Shown piece after piece: positions 9,801 to 18,184 of a stretch of 64,000 nt of DNA; within the stretch, counting starts at the first letter, position 1; each line of letters begins with the position of its first letter. The DNA is from an uncultured Gemmata sp. Its GTDB lineage: Bacteria; Planctomycetota; Planctomycetia; Gemmatales; Gemmataceae. The DNA is taken from NCBI GenBank assembly GCA_937924775.1, contig CALDUT010000001.1, positions 1 through 64,000 on the forward strand, given 5' to 3'. Under the pieces are notes generated by a model. That model did no database searches. It worked only from the letters and a program-made list of their open reading frames with translations, and was not told the origin of the DNA. The translations under genes and the position numbers were made by a program.

Positions 9801-10516
9801 ATCGCATCCGCTTGCGGCTAGGGGCCATGTACTTCGCCCAAAAGGACTACGAAGCAGCCAAAAGTCAGTTCGATGCGGTCGGCAACAACGAAAAGTCGCC
9901 CCTGCGGGCCCACGGCCTTTACCGGGCCGCGGAATGCTGGCTCGCCCTTGGCCAACCGGACGACGCCCAGAAACAACTGGCGATTTTCCGCGACAATCCC
10001 GCCTTTCACAACATTGTTGGTGTCAGCGATCGGGCCTTGCTCCGGCTGGGGCATGCTCTCATACAACTGAAACGCTGGAACGACGCCCGGGGTGTGTTCC
10101 GCACGCTGATCAGCCGTTTCGGCAACAATAACCCCTGGGCCATCGACGCCCTCTATGGCATCGCGTGGACCTATCAGAACCTCGGCCGCTACGATGACGC
10201 GGTCAATGCCTATGCCCAGGTCACCCAAGCCACCACCGACGATCGCGCGGGCCGGGCATACCTGCAAATCGGCCTGTGCCGGGCTGCGACAAAAAAATGG
10301 GCCGAAGCCGGAAAAGCCTTCGAAGCCGTGTATTTCGGCTACGATTTCCCGGACCTCAAATTCCCCGCTATGATCGAACATGCTCGGGTCCTGGCCGAAG
10401 ATAAGAAACCCGAGGAGGCCATAAAACTCCTCGAACGCGTCATCAAAGATGCACCGCCCCAGAGCGAATGGACCCAAGCCGCCCAGGAACAACGGGAGAA
10501 ACTCAAGAACAAGTGA
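6893..10516 (+). CDS. Large exported tetratricopeptide-repeat protein
   Basis: A 1207-aa protein with an N-terminal signal peptide (about residues 1-25, ending SLVAAQA) followed by TPR-type helical hairpins along the whole length. Recurrent features are A..AxxxF/Y patterns such as DARYGLGLALLELP, DDALLRLGFCQVQMRQWDAA and RALLRLGHALIQLKRWNDAR, plus two Lys/Glu-rich coiled-coil stretches near residues 840 and 540. The repeats resemble YbgF/BamD-like TPRs of the planctomycete periplasm. No catalytic domain is visible, so it probably scaffolds protein complexes. It is the first plus-strand gene of a run of exported proteins; the next gene is 132 bp away beyond a hairpin, so co-transcription is uncertain. 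Confidence 0.9.
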   Translation: MLSLLTRGCSAWLGFILTASLVAAQADPNQQAETILNAGRKAYNDGNPQFAAERFTEVLNKFGNTQWATDARYGLGLALLELPNPDYTKALEYFTNVINDVNFPSRAYALYYAAICHRGLGLKEYAEGLAKPQEMPQRSQTAASKFAEALKLLSQSREAFEKSNNAEWATRVRCDIAEMQLRLNKPQDARTAVEPLVKDPQYATSKYRPLGLYYHGTAAFLMNDLATAAKSLGLLTPYDQPFGPHARYLRGRIHMADGENAEAALCFDAVVTDYAKQKAAAMEALKQPNNFKNNPWEKTRLEALAQGPVPDYVAGSVFYAASLNYEAGQFAEALSKFERFLKDYATSPLKDDALLRLGFCQVQMRQWDAAIKTLQPLTHHPRLADQALLWLGKAQAEQAAAVEPNNPNLKAQTYTNAINTLRSAAEKANRPEPDAKTRRGHILLELADTQLAAHRPQEAAATYELIQNEKLLPHKTEEVLQRLITAYHLAGDWAKSEARIAAFQKQFPDSPLLPLVLFRGAENSYAKAELLAKQNKPAEAKTAFAEAEKQYAALVEKFPEFEKVHRARFAQAMCWMANHDYEKAIRALEAIPAPNRTGELASVPYVLAVCQLRTAPVKADDALQDNILREKLTAAISLLDGFIAAHPKAEQTPDALVKLGHSYKRLALQLPPGNERNDLLNKARATLERLLREFPQSDSLGEATLERAKVLVAQGDRNGAINALRGFANDPLQKSPVAAFAMIYCGSLLREQNQPAEAGKILQQAREKLENTLGARHEHDTVALLRYHHGIALQESQKLAEARVAFEQALQAAPRSPLAVEATLRLLSAQTEERKQKLTELEKQKKPGLTPQQLAAIDASIRNLHNELVHLGQLFEQRADQYRTDYPNSETRARMLYEAAWIYRTTQSDPVPAYRKLIVQFPDLSLAVEARLELAEWLADRGHNDEVIPLLKAAIDAEPTDQPTPPETLDRIRLRLGAMYFAQKDYEAAKSQFDAVGNNEKSPLRAHGLYRAAECWLALGQPDDAQKQLAIFRDNPAFHNIVGVSDRALLRLGHALIQLKRWNDARGVFRTLISRFGNNNPWAIDALYGIAWTYQNLGRYDDAVNAYAQVTQATTDDRAGRAYLQIGLCRAATKKWAEAGKAFEAVYFGYDFPDLKFPAMIEHARVLAEDKKPEEAIKLLERVIKDAPPQSEWTQAAQEQREKLKNK

Positions 10517-10558
10517 TGTGAGAGGAACGATTCACCATCTGCGCGGGCCGACGGATGG

Positions 10559-10601
10559 GGTAGCCGCGGGACCGACTTCCATGAGTGGCTCCGCGGCTAC
10601 C
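10559..10601. repeat. 11-bp inverted repeat between TPR and VCBS genes
   Basis: GGTAGCCGCGG (10559-10569) and CCGCGGCTACC (10591-10601) are perfect arms around a 21-nt loop, 42 bp past the TPR stop. No T-run follows. It could be a processing or attenuation hairpin. Confidence 0.5.
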
Positions 10602-10648
10602 AACGGCTCGCAGCGGTCACTTTCAGACCATCTGCGGAGGATTCTTCG

Positions 10649-13126
10649 ATGCGTGGCGGTTTGCGGATAAGTCGTTGGGCAGCAGGGGGGGTGTGTAGTG
10701 CCATCATCGCGGTTCTGGTGGGGTCGCCGCCCGCGCCAGCCTATGTTGAAGCCCCGATCACCCTGGGCGACATCGTCCGCCAATCGACCAATATCTGCCT
10801 GATGCAAGTCACCAAAGTGGACCGCGAGAAGAATCTCATCATCTACACTAAGCTTCAAGACATCAAAGGAAAACACCACCAAAACGAAATCAAGCACAAT
10901 ATTGGCCGCGGCGGGTTGCGTCCCGGGGAGTGGGAAGAGATCATGAAGTGGGCCGAGGTGGGCAAACTGGCGGTCTTCTTCCACAACGGCGGGGCCAGCG
11001 AGACCTATTTCGGTGTCTCGTGGTATCAGGCTTACCCGCAGGGCGAGTGGTGGGGGATGTCGCATGGCGAGCCGTTTTTGCTACGGTCGTATGCCGGAAA
11101 AGTGGAGAAACTGCCGGGGCTGATCGCCGAGATGCTCGAGGGCAAAGAGGTGATCGTCCCCTGTATGGTTGATGGCGATAAGGAGGCATTACACAAGAAA
11201 ACCGCCCGGATTCAGCGGATGCGGGCCAGCCTGAAGCTGCTCGATTACAACCCCAAACGCGATTTCGTAGGCTGGGGGGCGGAAGACATCCGCCGCATCG
11301 CCGGGATGCCCGGCTTCGATCGTTACGCCGCACTGGCGCAACTGCACGCGGAAGTTCAATCGGTTTCGACCGTGGATTTCGATAACGATGGGAAACCCGA
11401 TATCTGCCTGTGCGGGGCTCATAAAGTCGTCCTTTTGCAAAATAATGGCGATAGTTTTTCCGAAGTGAGCCTCCCGGGGCTGACCGGGGGGGCCCGCTCC
11501 GCGGTGTGGGCCGATCACAACGGCGATGGCTGGCCCGATTTGCTCCTCGCCACACCGACCGGTCCGCGGCTGTACACGAACCTCGGCAAGGGCCAATTCC
11601 GCGACGATACCCGCCTATTGCCCAAAGAATCGGCCTATAATCTCACCGCGGCGGCCTGGGGCGATTTCGACGGCGACGGCCAACCTGATGTCCTCTTGGC
11701 CAATGGTGTCCACGGCTTACGCCTCTACCGGAACACTCGCCCTGCCGACGCGGCCACCAAGTACGCCCCCCCCCGATACGGGGATTGGTACGCGATCGGT
11801 CCCTTCCGCGCGCCCAACCCCGCAGAGAATTTCCAAACGCCCTTCGCCGTCGAAAAAGACCCCTTCAGCCCCAACAAAGAATACAAAGGCAAACGCGATA
11901 TTCCCGTGAAGTGGACCAAGAAAAGCTACACCGATGGCACGGTCAATAGCCTCGCCGAATTCGGGATGAATTGCGCCACCTATCTCTATCGCGAGATCGA
12001 GACTTCGCAACCTCTGGAACTACCCGTTTCCCTCGGCAGCGACGATACCCTCACCGTGTGGCTCAACGGGGAGAAAATTGTCAGCGAAAACGTGCAGCGG
12101 GCTGCCGCCGCGGATCAAAACTTCGCAGTGCTGAAACTCAAAGCGGGCAAAAACACGCTGCTGTTGAAAATCTGCAACCGCGATGGCGACTACGCCTTCT
12201 ACTTCTCCCCTGGTGAACCGACTGGGGGGCCTGATCCCTGGTTTCAGGATGTTTCCAAAGAGTGGGGCTTCGGCGACGACGGCCTGGGAGCCGATACCAA
12301 GGGCGATACGCTCACCGTCGCGGATTTCACCGGCGATGGCAAGCCCGACATCCTCTACGGGGCCGGAACCGGCTTGCTGTTTGTCAATCGCGGCAACCGT
12401 TTCACACTCAAAACCGATAGCGGCATCCACTACAAAGCGGGCAAAATCGGGGTGGCCGTGGGCGATTTCAACGGCGATGGCCACCTCGACCTGTTCGTTC
12501 CCCAATCCGATGGCCCATGCCGGCTTTTCCGCAACGATGGCACTGGGAAGTTCACCGACGTCACCGCGACTAGCGGGGACCTCGCCAAACCGATCCCCGG
12601 AGCCGTTTCCGCGGCCTGGGGCGACTTCGATAACGACGGCCAACTCGACTTGTTCGTCTGCTGTCTGCGAGGAATCAACCGCTACTTCAAAAACGACGGT
12701 GGCCGCTTCATCGACAAAACCACGGAACTCGGTCTGCAACAAAAAGTGTTCAATACCCGGGCCGCGTGTTTCGTCGATCTCAACAACGATGGCCAACTCG
12801 ACCTTGTCCTGAATAACGAGGGGCAAGAATCGAATGTGCTGTTCGGCGTCCAAACCCCGGGCACGCCGAAAACACCGGTGGTTGTGCTCCTCAACAACAC
12901 CGCAAGCCTCAACGGCGGCAAGGTGGTGGTCAAAGACGCAGCGGGGCAGCGGGTGGCCTGCTGTGCAATCACGGGGGGCGACTCCCGGGGCAATCAAGCC
13001 GGCTTGACCCCGCGGTTCACCCTCGCGCCCGGAACCTACAAGTTCGAAATCATCGGTTCGAACGGGAAAACGACCACCAAAGAAGTCACCGTCGCGACTG
13101 CTCCACTACAAGTGAAGCTGAATTGA
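10649..13126 (+). CDS. Exported VCBS/FG-GAP repeat protein
   Basis: An 825-aa protein with a signal peptide (about residues 1-32, ending PPAPAY). An N-terminal module of about 200 residues has no recognised family. FG-GAP/VCBS calcium-type beta-propeller repeats follow with the DxDxDGxxD signature (VDFDNDGKPDICL, ADHNGDGWPDLLLA, GDFDGDGQPDVLLA). A galactose-binding-like insertion comes next (LPVSLGSDDTLTVWLNGEK, LKLKAGKNTLLLKI), then a second repeat set (ADFTGDGKPDILYG, GDFNGDGHLDLFVP, GDFDNDGQLDLFVC, VDLNNDGQLDLVLN). It is probably a periplasmic or surface protein with a binding role. It precedes the PQQ-like propeller gene by 49 bp, which fits an operon. Confidence 0.88.
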   Translation: MRGGLRISRWAAGGVCSAIIAVLVGSPPAPAYVEAPITLGDIVRQSTNICLMQVTKVDREKNLIIYTKLQDIKGKHHQNEIKHNIGRGGLRPGEWEEIMKWAEVGKLAVFFHNGGASETYFGVSWYQAYPQGEWWGMSHGEPFLLRSYAGKVEKLPGLIAEMLEGKEVIVPCMVDGDKEALHKKTARIQRMRASLKLLDYNPKRDFVGWGAEDIRRIAGMPGFDRYAALAQLHAEVQSVSTVDFDNDGKPDICLCGAHKVVLLQNNGDSFSEVSLPGLTGGARSAVWADHNGDGWPDLLLATPTGPRLYTNLGKGQFRDDTRLLPKESAYNLTAAAWGDFDGDGQPDVLLANGVHGLRLYRNTRPADAATKYAPPRYGDWYAIGPFRAPNPAENFQTPFAVEKDPFSPNKEYKGKRDIPVKWTKKSYTDGTVNSLAEFGMNCATYLYREIETSQPLELPVSLGSDDTLTVWLNGEKIVSENVQRAAAADQNFAVLKLKAGKNTLLLKICNRDGDYAFYFSPGEPTGGPDPWFQDVSKEWGFGDDGLGADTKGDTLTVADFTGDGKPDILYGAGTGLLFVNRGNRFTLKTDSGIHYKAGKIGVAVGDFNGDGHLDLFVPQSDGPCRLFRNDGTGKFTDVTATSGDLAKPIPGAVSAAWGDFDNDGQLDLFVCCLRGINRYFKNDGGRFIDKTTELGLQQKVFNTRAACFVDLNNDGQLDLVLNNEGQESNVLFGVQTPGTPKTPVVVLLNNTASLNGGKVVVKDAAGQRVACCAITGGDSRGNQAGLTPRFTLAPGTYKFEIIGSNGKTTTKEVTVATAPLQVKLN

Positions 13127-13175
13127 GAGCCGGCCGGATTTTTTTGCTGGGGCAATAACCCATGGGAGGAAACCC

Positions 13176-14609
13176 GTGACCCGCTGTTGGGCGATCGTGC
13201 TGGGCGCCAGCTTCTGCCTGCTGAACCTGTTGGTGACGCCCTGCGTGGCGGCAGAACCTGCGGCGTGGGCCACCTATCGCGGCAATCCGCAACGTACGGG
13301 CAATACCGATGGCCAGGCCGGGCCGGCGAAACCCACAGTCGTGTGGTCGGTCAAATCTCAAGACCACTTCCTGGCGGCTCCGGTGCCTATCGGCGAGGGC
13401 GTTTACATCGCCGGGGTGGGAGCGTTCAATCGCCCTGCGGTCGCGGTTTTCCCCCTGACTGCCAAGAATCCGCCGGTTCCCATCTGGAGCAAAAGCGCCC
13501 CGTACCTGAAGCTCGCTTCGGTCAGTTCGCCCGCGGTCGCCGGCGATTATCTGCTCTTCGGCGATGGTCTGCATCAAGATTCCGGCGGTGTCCTCCACTG
13601 TCTCCAGGCCAGCACCGGGAAACCCCTGTGGCAGCTTGTTCTGCCGGGCGATCTGATCCACCTCGAAGGGGCGCCCACGGTCCGGGGGGGTAAAGTATTC
13701 ATGGGTGGCGGTGGTGCGGGTGTTTTCTGCGTGGAACTCGAAAGCGCCGTACTCGATGGCCGCGAGTACTCGCTGGCCGAAGTGGCTAAGATGCAAGATC
13801 AGAAATGGAAAGAGCTTGTGGCAAAATTTGAGGAGGATAAGAAAAAAGACCCGGATTTCGCCATCCCACCCGACGATAGCCAACTGCTCAAATTCGCCCC
13901 CAAGAAAGTGTGGCACAAAGGCGGGGGCAAATGGCACGTCGATGCCCCGGTGAACGTCGCTGGAGATACTGTCCTTGTGCCCACCTCGTATCTCGACAAA
14001 GAACAGGTCGGGGAACGGGCTTTGTACGCTCTCCAAGCGGCCACCGGCGAAACAGTATGGCAAAAGGAGCTGAAATACAACCCGTGGGGTGGGGCCACCG
14101 TCGCAGGGGATATGGTGATCGTACCCGGAAGTTCCATCGGCTACTATTACAAAGAACTCAAAGGGGCCAAAGGTGATCTCACCGCGTTGGATCTGAAAAC
14201 AGGCCAACAAAAATGGCGGAAGGAAATTCCCACCGGGGGAATTCTGGGATGCGCTGCGGTCAGCGATGGGCTGGTGGTATGCACCGCGACCGATGGCAAA
14301 GTGCGGGCCTACAAACTGGCCGACGGCGAACGGGCGTGGCTGTATGATGCCAAAACGCCGTTTTTCGCTCCGCCGGCGGTCGCTGGTGGGGCGGTCTACG
14401 TTGCCGACCTAGCCGGTACCATTCACGCCCTGGATCTGCGAACCGGAAATTCCCGATGGACGTTCTCCATCGCCCAAGAACTCGCGGCCCCGGGGATGGT
14501 CTATGGCGGAGTGATTGTTCACCGTGGCCAGCTCGTGGTCGCCACCTGCAACCTCGATGGCCCGTGGCAAAACAAAGAAACGGTCATCGTCTGCTTGGGT
14601 ACGAAATAG
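13176..14609 (+). CDS. Exported PQQ-binding-like beta-propeller protein
   Basis: A 477-aa protein from GTG with GGGAGG 6 bp upstream. A signal peptide of about 27 residues (ending VTPCVAAEP) is followed by repeated propeller blades with the quinoprotein signature AxxTGxxxW: QASTGKPLWQL, QAATGETVWQKE, DLKTGQQKWRKE and DLRTGNSRWTFS. The fold is that of PQQ dehydrogenases and BamB, but no dehydrogenase catalytic residues are evident, so an enzyme activity should not be assumed. Position directly after the VCBS gene and 32 bp before the YdjY gene implies one transcript for three exported proteins. Confidence 0.88.
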   Translation: MTRCWAIVLGASFCLLNLLVTPCVAAEPAAWATYRGNPQRTGNTDGQAGPAKPTVVWSVKSQDHFLAAPVPIGEGVYIAGVGAFNRPAVAVFPLTAKNPPVPIWSKSAPYLKLASVSSPAVAGDYLLFGDGLHQDSGGVLHCLQASTGKPLWQLVLPGDLIHLEGAPTVRGGKVFMGGGGAGVFCVELESAVLDGREYSLAEVAKMQDQKWKELVAKFEEDKKKDPDFAIPPDDSQLLKFAPKKVWHKGGGKWHVDAPVNVAGDTVLVPTSYLDKEQVGERALYALQAATGETVWQKELKYNPWGGATVAGDMVIVPGSSIGYYYKELKGAKGDLTALDLKTGQQKWRKEIPTGGILGCAAVSDGLVVCTATDGKVRAYKLADGERAWLYDAKTPFFAPPAVAGGAVYVADLAGTIHALDLRTGNSRWTFSIAQELAAPGMVYGGVIVHRGQLVVATCNLDGPWQNKETVIVCLGTK

Positions 14610-14641
14610 TCGGCCGAAAATACCAACTGGGAGGTTCCATC

Positions 14642-15340
14642 ATGCGAGCCGTTGCCGTCATGGTCGTCGGTGTCGCTGCGGTGATGATGCTGGATCATGC
14701 TATCGCGCAAGAAAAGACTGCAGGAATCACTATTGATTCCGCGAAAAAGAGCGTCATCATCGAGGCCAAAGTTGCTCCGCGGAAGCTGGAGCATCTCAAA
14801 GGCGAAGTGTACCCGATCGAATTGATCGCCTGTTGGGCCCATCCCAAGGGGAAGAAAGCCCACGAAACAGTTCTCACAATCGATGTGAACCCCTCCGACG
14901 TTCACAAAGCCCTCGAACAGATCGGATTGAAACCGGGCAAACCGGCCAAAGGGGCCGCGATGAAAGAGGGGGATCCCCACCCGAAAGGTGAAGGACCGGA
15001 AGTGAACGTCTTCATCGAAGTACCCGATGAAGCTGGCGGTACCAAACGGCTGACACTCGACAAAGTCCTCATCGACCCCAAAACCCAAAAACCCGCCCCG
15101 CGGATGACCTTCCTTTTCACCGGTTCGGTGATGACCGCCCCCGATCCCAACCGGCCCGACGACAAAAAATACGGAGCCGATGTTACCGGTTCACTGATCT
15201 GCCTGTTCCCCGTCACGGATGAAGTGGTGCTACAAACGACGTGGACGATGGCCGAAGAGAAGTTCTTAAAACTGGAGGTTAAGCCCGGTGTGCTACCCAA
15301 AGAGGGGACACCGGTGAAACTTATCCTGCAGGCGAAATAG
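14642..15340 (+). CDS. Exported YdjY-domain protein
   Basis: A 232-aa protein starting at ATG 14642 with GGGAGG at 14629-14634; the frame is open further upstream into the PQQ gene but that part is spurious. A signal peptide (about residues 1-23, ending DHAIAQ) precedes a domain of about 190 residues whose core, VYPIELIACWAHPKGKKAHE then VLTIDVNPSDVHKALEQIGL with KPGKP, matches the YdjY pattern known from the E. coli ferredoxin-like YdjY and planctomycete proteins. The role is unknown. The neighbouring propeller genes suggest a shared periplasmic complex. Confidence 0.8.
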   Translation: MRAVAVMVVGVAAVMMLDHAIAQEKTAGITIDSAKKSVIIEAKVAPRKLEHLKGEVYPIELIACWAHPKGKKAHETVLTIDVNPSDVHKALEQIGLKPGKPAKGAAMKEGDPHPKGEGPEVNVFIEVPDEAGGTKRLTLDKVLIDPKTQKPAPRMTFLFTGSVMTAPDPNRPDDKKYGADVTGSLICLFPVTDEVVLQTTWTMAEEKFLKLEVKPGVLPKEGTPVKLILQAK

Positions 15341-15406
15341 TACAGATGTCCCGCTGGTATGTACGCCAGCGGGCTTCATCCCCCCGCACCCCGAGGAGAG
15401 CCAACC

Positions 15407-16153
15407 GTGGTGAAGGCGTACCGGTACTGTGTGCTACTCATCGCCTTGGGCGGGTGTTCCGCCCCTCCCCCGAAAGAAACCGAAGCCGTGGGGCTGGCTC
15501 AGCCGGTGGCTTCCCCTCTACCGGTCCGTGAGGTAAATCAGACCGCGGTGGCCACGGAAAACGCGCCGCCACCGCCGGACGCTTGTGAGTTTCGCTTCCC
15601 GACAGATACTGCCGGGCAAGCGTTGGCCAAAGTCAGCCTCCCAGAGGTACCGGTTGCCTTTCCGGTCGAGCGGTGGGCCGAATCGCCACTGCCGCGGGCC
15701 ATTCCCGCCCCGGTGGCCGACCCCCAGCCAGTTTTGCGAATGAAGTGGACATTACCCGCAGCGGAAGCCTCCCTGGGACAGATTCGCCCCCCATGGCCAG
15801 CCCTTCCAGAGCGGCTACCCATCGTTGTCGGGCTCGACGAAGTGCCAGCCAAGCCCGTGTTGCCCGTGTCGCAGATGAAACCCGCTCGGGCGGCCGATCC
15901 GAACGTTCCCCCCCCACTCCCCACCATGGCTCGCAAAGTGCCGGATCGAGTCCCCGTGACCGATCCGACAAACGAATCGACAACGGCCGCGATCAGTGGC
16001 GGACCGATCAAAGTCACTGTGAATCCTAGCCCCTTCTTCAAAGCCACAATCCCGGACCCGGCAGAATACGGGGCCCATGTCCGCCCCGAGGATGTGCCGC
16101 CGGCAGCCCAGCCCGCCATAATCCCCGTGATTCTACCACCGCAACGGCCCTAG
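15407..16153 (+). CDS. Pro-rich lipoprotein of unknown function
   Basis: About 248 aa from GTG 15407 (a second GTG follows directly), with GAGGAGAG just upstream. The N-terminus VVKAYRYCVLLIALGGC is a lipoprotein signal with lipobox LGGC. The mature part is rich in Pro, Ala and Val, poor in predicted structure, and has no recognised domain. It lies 66 bp after the YdjY gene and is probably the last member of that run. Confidence 0.7.
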   Translation: MVKAYRYCVLLIALGGCSAPPPKETEAVGLAQPVASPLPVREVNQTAVATENAPPPPDACEFRFPTDTAGQALAKVSLPEVPVAFPVERWAESPLPRAIPAPVADPQPVLRMKWTLPAAEASLGQIRPPWPALPERLPIVVGLDEVPAKPVLPVSQMKPARAADPNVPPPLPTMARKVPDRVPVTDPTNESTTAAISGGPIKVTVNPSPFFKATIPDPAEYGAHVRPEDVPPAAQPAIIPVILPPQRP

Positions 16154-16197
16154 GAATCGCTCGTGTGGTGGCTGGCCCTCCTTAGGATCGCGAGCAA

Positions 16198-16247
16198 TTC
16201 CCGGCGGTGGAACCCCTTAGACACGGTGTCTGACGACGCGCCGGGAA
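16198..16247. terminator. Hairpin between convergent genes (bidirectional terminator candidate)
   Basis: Outer arms TTCCCGGCG (16198-16206) and CGCCGGGAA (16239-16247) enclose an inner stem AGACA/TGTCT (16219-16223, 16227-16231). It sits between the stops of the Pro-rich lipoprotein (+) and the helical protein (-). T-runs are absent on both sides. Confidence 0.45.
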
Positions 16248-16272
16248 CCGGCCGCGTCCGGAAATGATTCCT

Positions 16273-16827
16273 TCAGCGTCTCTTCCGACGCGATTTGTCG
16301 AGCAGAAGCTCGACCCGCTCCTTCACCAACCGATCGAAGTTGTCGCGGAGTTTGCCCAATTCGTCTTTGGTGGCGGCTAGCTCGACGCTGAGCGATTCCA
16401 CGCGGTGTTCCAAGGCTTGGGCTTCCAGTTCGATCAATTCGCGGGCCAGTGCGTTCAGTTGGTCTTCAAACCCGGGTCGGTCCTCCTCTTTGGCCATGGT
16501 CCATTTCGCGACAACGATCAGCGCCCTGTTTTCTGCCTTCCAAGTTCGCAATTCGAGATCGTACCGCTTGGGATCGTCTTGGAGTTCGGCCAAATACTCA
16601 CTGAAGTGGAAAAGCTCACGGATTTTCGTTTCGTAGACGAGGCGGTTGCCGCGTTTGAGTTCTTCCAGAAACGGGATCAATTCGCCACTGTGTTTGCGGA
16701 CGAAAACCCAAGCGGCGGCTTCCCGTTCTTCGGTAAACCGTGGCAATGGCTCCGCGGCTGGTGAAAATAATGAGAAAAAAGTGAGAAATGAGACCGAAAT
16801 CACCAGAATCAGCAGCCTTCGGACCAT
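16273..16827 (-). CDS. Small secreted helical/coiled-coil protein
   Basis: A 184-aa protein with a clear signal peptide (LLILVISVSFLTFFSLFSPAAE, about residues 4-25). The rest is predicted almost wholly helical and highly charged (EELKRGNRLVYETKIREL; LSVELAATKDELGKLRDNFD), ending in KSRRKRR. It recalls the helical periplasmic partner proteins that follow ECF sigma/anti-sigma pairs in planctomycetes, but I recognise no named domain. It lies 96 bp after the anti-sigma gene on the same strand, so shared regulation is plausible. Confidence 0.7.
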   Translation of the reverse strand: MVRRLLILVISVSFLTFFSLFSPAAEPLPRFTEEREAAAWVFVRKHSGELIPFLEELKRGNRLVYETKIRELFHFSEYLAELQDDPKRYDLELRTWKAENRALIVVAKWTMAKEEDRPGFEDQLNALARELIELEAQALEHRVESLSVELAATKDELGKLRDNFDRLVKERVELLLDKSRRKRR

Positions 16828-16923
16828 GGGCGTTCTCCAGAAATGGCATGCGGGAGGTTACGACAGCTTGCGCTAGCACCTCGCTGTATCGTGCAGTCGC
16901 CAGACACCACGAGGGGGGAGCCC

Positions 16924-17565
16924 TCAGGGTGAGTCTGCGGCCTCTGTCTGGCGAGGTGGCTCGGCCGGGGCCGTCGGGGATTCGATCTCCGGTGTTAACT
17001 GTCGACGGCGCAAGAGGTTGCGAGGTGATTTATCGACCGTTTCCAAGCGGCTCCACTCCGCCCACAGTTCGGCGATGGCGAGTTGTTGTTCGTCGCCGCA
17101 ACTCTCGGCGGTCAGCTGGTCGTCAGTGGCTGAGGGCTCGTGGGCGGTCATCCCTTCGAGAGGGCGCAGGTCCGGTTCCCGTGGTGGAGGCCAAACATCC
17201 CGCGGGGCGGAATGGCCCGCGGCCACTGCGGGGACGGCCGCCGGTGGCTGCTGTGGCGGCTCCCAGAAACTGATCGCGGCGACGATGCCGGTGGCCGCCA
17301 GGAGGGCTCCCAAGCCCGACCAAACCAACGGGTGGCCTCGGTACGCGGCCAAGTTGAGCCGGGCGCGGGTCAGGTGACGGAAACAGGAATGGGGTTTGGG
17401 GGGTGTTTGCCCCAGAGCTTGGGCCGACAAGCGGATCACCTCGGCCAGTGCTTCGCGAGCTTGTTGGTCGCAGGCCAGTTGCCATTCAAAGGCGGTGGTT
17501 TCGTCCGGGGGGAGGTCCCCGGCGGCGTAGCGTAACGCCAGCGCCTGCAAACTTGGCTCAGGCAT
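16924..17565 (-). CDS. Putative anti-sigma factor (single-pass membrane protein)
   Basis: A 213-aa protein whose N-terminal 50 residues (LALRYAAGDLPPDETTAFEW, then LACDQQAREALAEVIRLSAQ) have the helical anti-sigma-domain pattern. The zinc ligands of a ZAS domain are not complete. A membrane helix follows (VWSGLGALLAATGIVAAISF, about residues 80-100), then a Pro-rich periplasmic tail. Its start overlaps the 3' end of the sigma-factor gene by 8 bp, the usual translational coupling of sigma/anti-sigma pairs. It would hold the sigma factor at the membrane; the inducing signal is unknown. Confidence 0.75.
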   Translation of the reverse strand: MPEPSLQALALRYAAGDLPPDETTAFEWQLACDQQAREALAEVIRLSAQALGQTPPKPHSCFRHLTRARLNLAAYRGHPLVWSGLGALLAATGIVAAISFWEPPQQPPAAVPAVAAGHSAPRDVWPPPREPDLRPLEGMTAHEPSATDDQLTAESCGDEQQLAIAELWAEWSRLETVDKSPRNLLRRRQLTPEIESPTAPAEPPRQTEAADSP

Positions 17566-18130
17566 AGCGGGCCTCCCAGAGTTGCCGCAGCCGTTTCAGG
17601 CCGTCGTGCATCCGGGCCAACGCGGTGTTAAGGGGGCAGCCTTGTGCGGCAGCGACTTCGCGGAAGGTTTTGCCGTCAAAAACCCGGGCGGTGATCACCG
17701 CGCGCTGAGCGTCGGGTAACAAATCCAACAACGCCCGCAGCGATTGGGCATCGTCGGCCCAGTGGGCGGGCAGGTCGGCCGGACCGTCGCCGATCAATTC
17801 CATAAGCAGCATTTCCTCCGCTAGCGCGGGCCGGCGTTTGGCTTGGCGCTTGAGTAACATCGCCTGCCGGTAGGCCACCGTGAAGAGCCAACTGCGAAAA
17901 TTCTCGCAAGCCACAGTGTCGCTTTTACGCAGTGCCTGCACGAAGGTTTCTTGGAGAGCATCTTCAGCGGCGTGATGATCCCGCAACACACCGATAAGAA
18001 AGCGAAAAACCGGCTCTTCGTAGCGGGTGAACAGCGTTTCGAGGGCCGTAGCGTCGCCGCGGCGGAAGCGTGTCAGTAAGTCCGCATCCGATTCGTGGGC
18101 AGCGCTAACGGGTGGGGTGGGTTTGGTCAT
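17558..18130 (-). CDS. ECF-family RNA polymerase sigma factor
   Basis: A 190-aa sigma-70-type factor with only regions 2 and 4. Region 2 spans about residues 18-95 (LLTRFRRGDATALETLFTRY, HAAEDALQETFVQALRKSD, FRSWLFTVAYRQAML). Region 4 spans about residues 130-185 (LLDLLPDAQRAVITARVFDG, FREVAAAQGCPLNTALARMH). It would direct polymerase to extracytoplasmic-response promoters. Only 54 bp separate it from the zinc-ribbon gene upstream, so it may be read from that gene's promoter or its own. Confidence 0.92.
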   Translation of the reverse strand: MTKPTPPVSAAHESDADLLTRFRRGDATALETLFTRYEEPVFRFLIGVLRDHHAAEDALQETFVQALRKSDTVACENFRSWLFTVAYRQAMLLKRQAKRRPALAEEMLLMELIGDGPADLPAHWADDAQSLRALLDLLPDAQRAVITARVFDGKTFREVAAAQGCPLNTALARMHDGLKRLRQLWEARYA

Positions 18131-18184
18131 GCATCGTCCTCATCCGGTTGCCCAGGGCGTGTCGGCGTCGTTGCCTTCATCAGG

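Noticed and set aside
12020-12997. 325-codon minus-strand frame opposite the VCBS gene
   Set aside because: The repeated DxDxDG codons of the real gene force an open antisense frame; no motif supports it.
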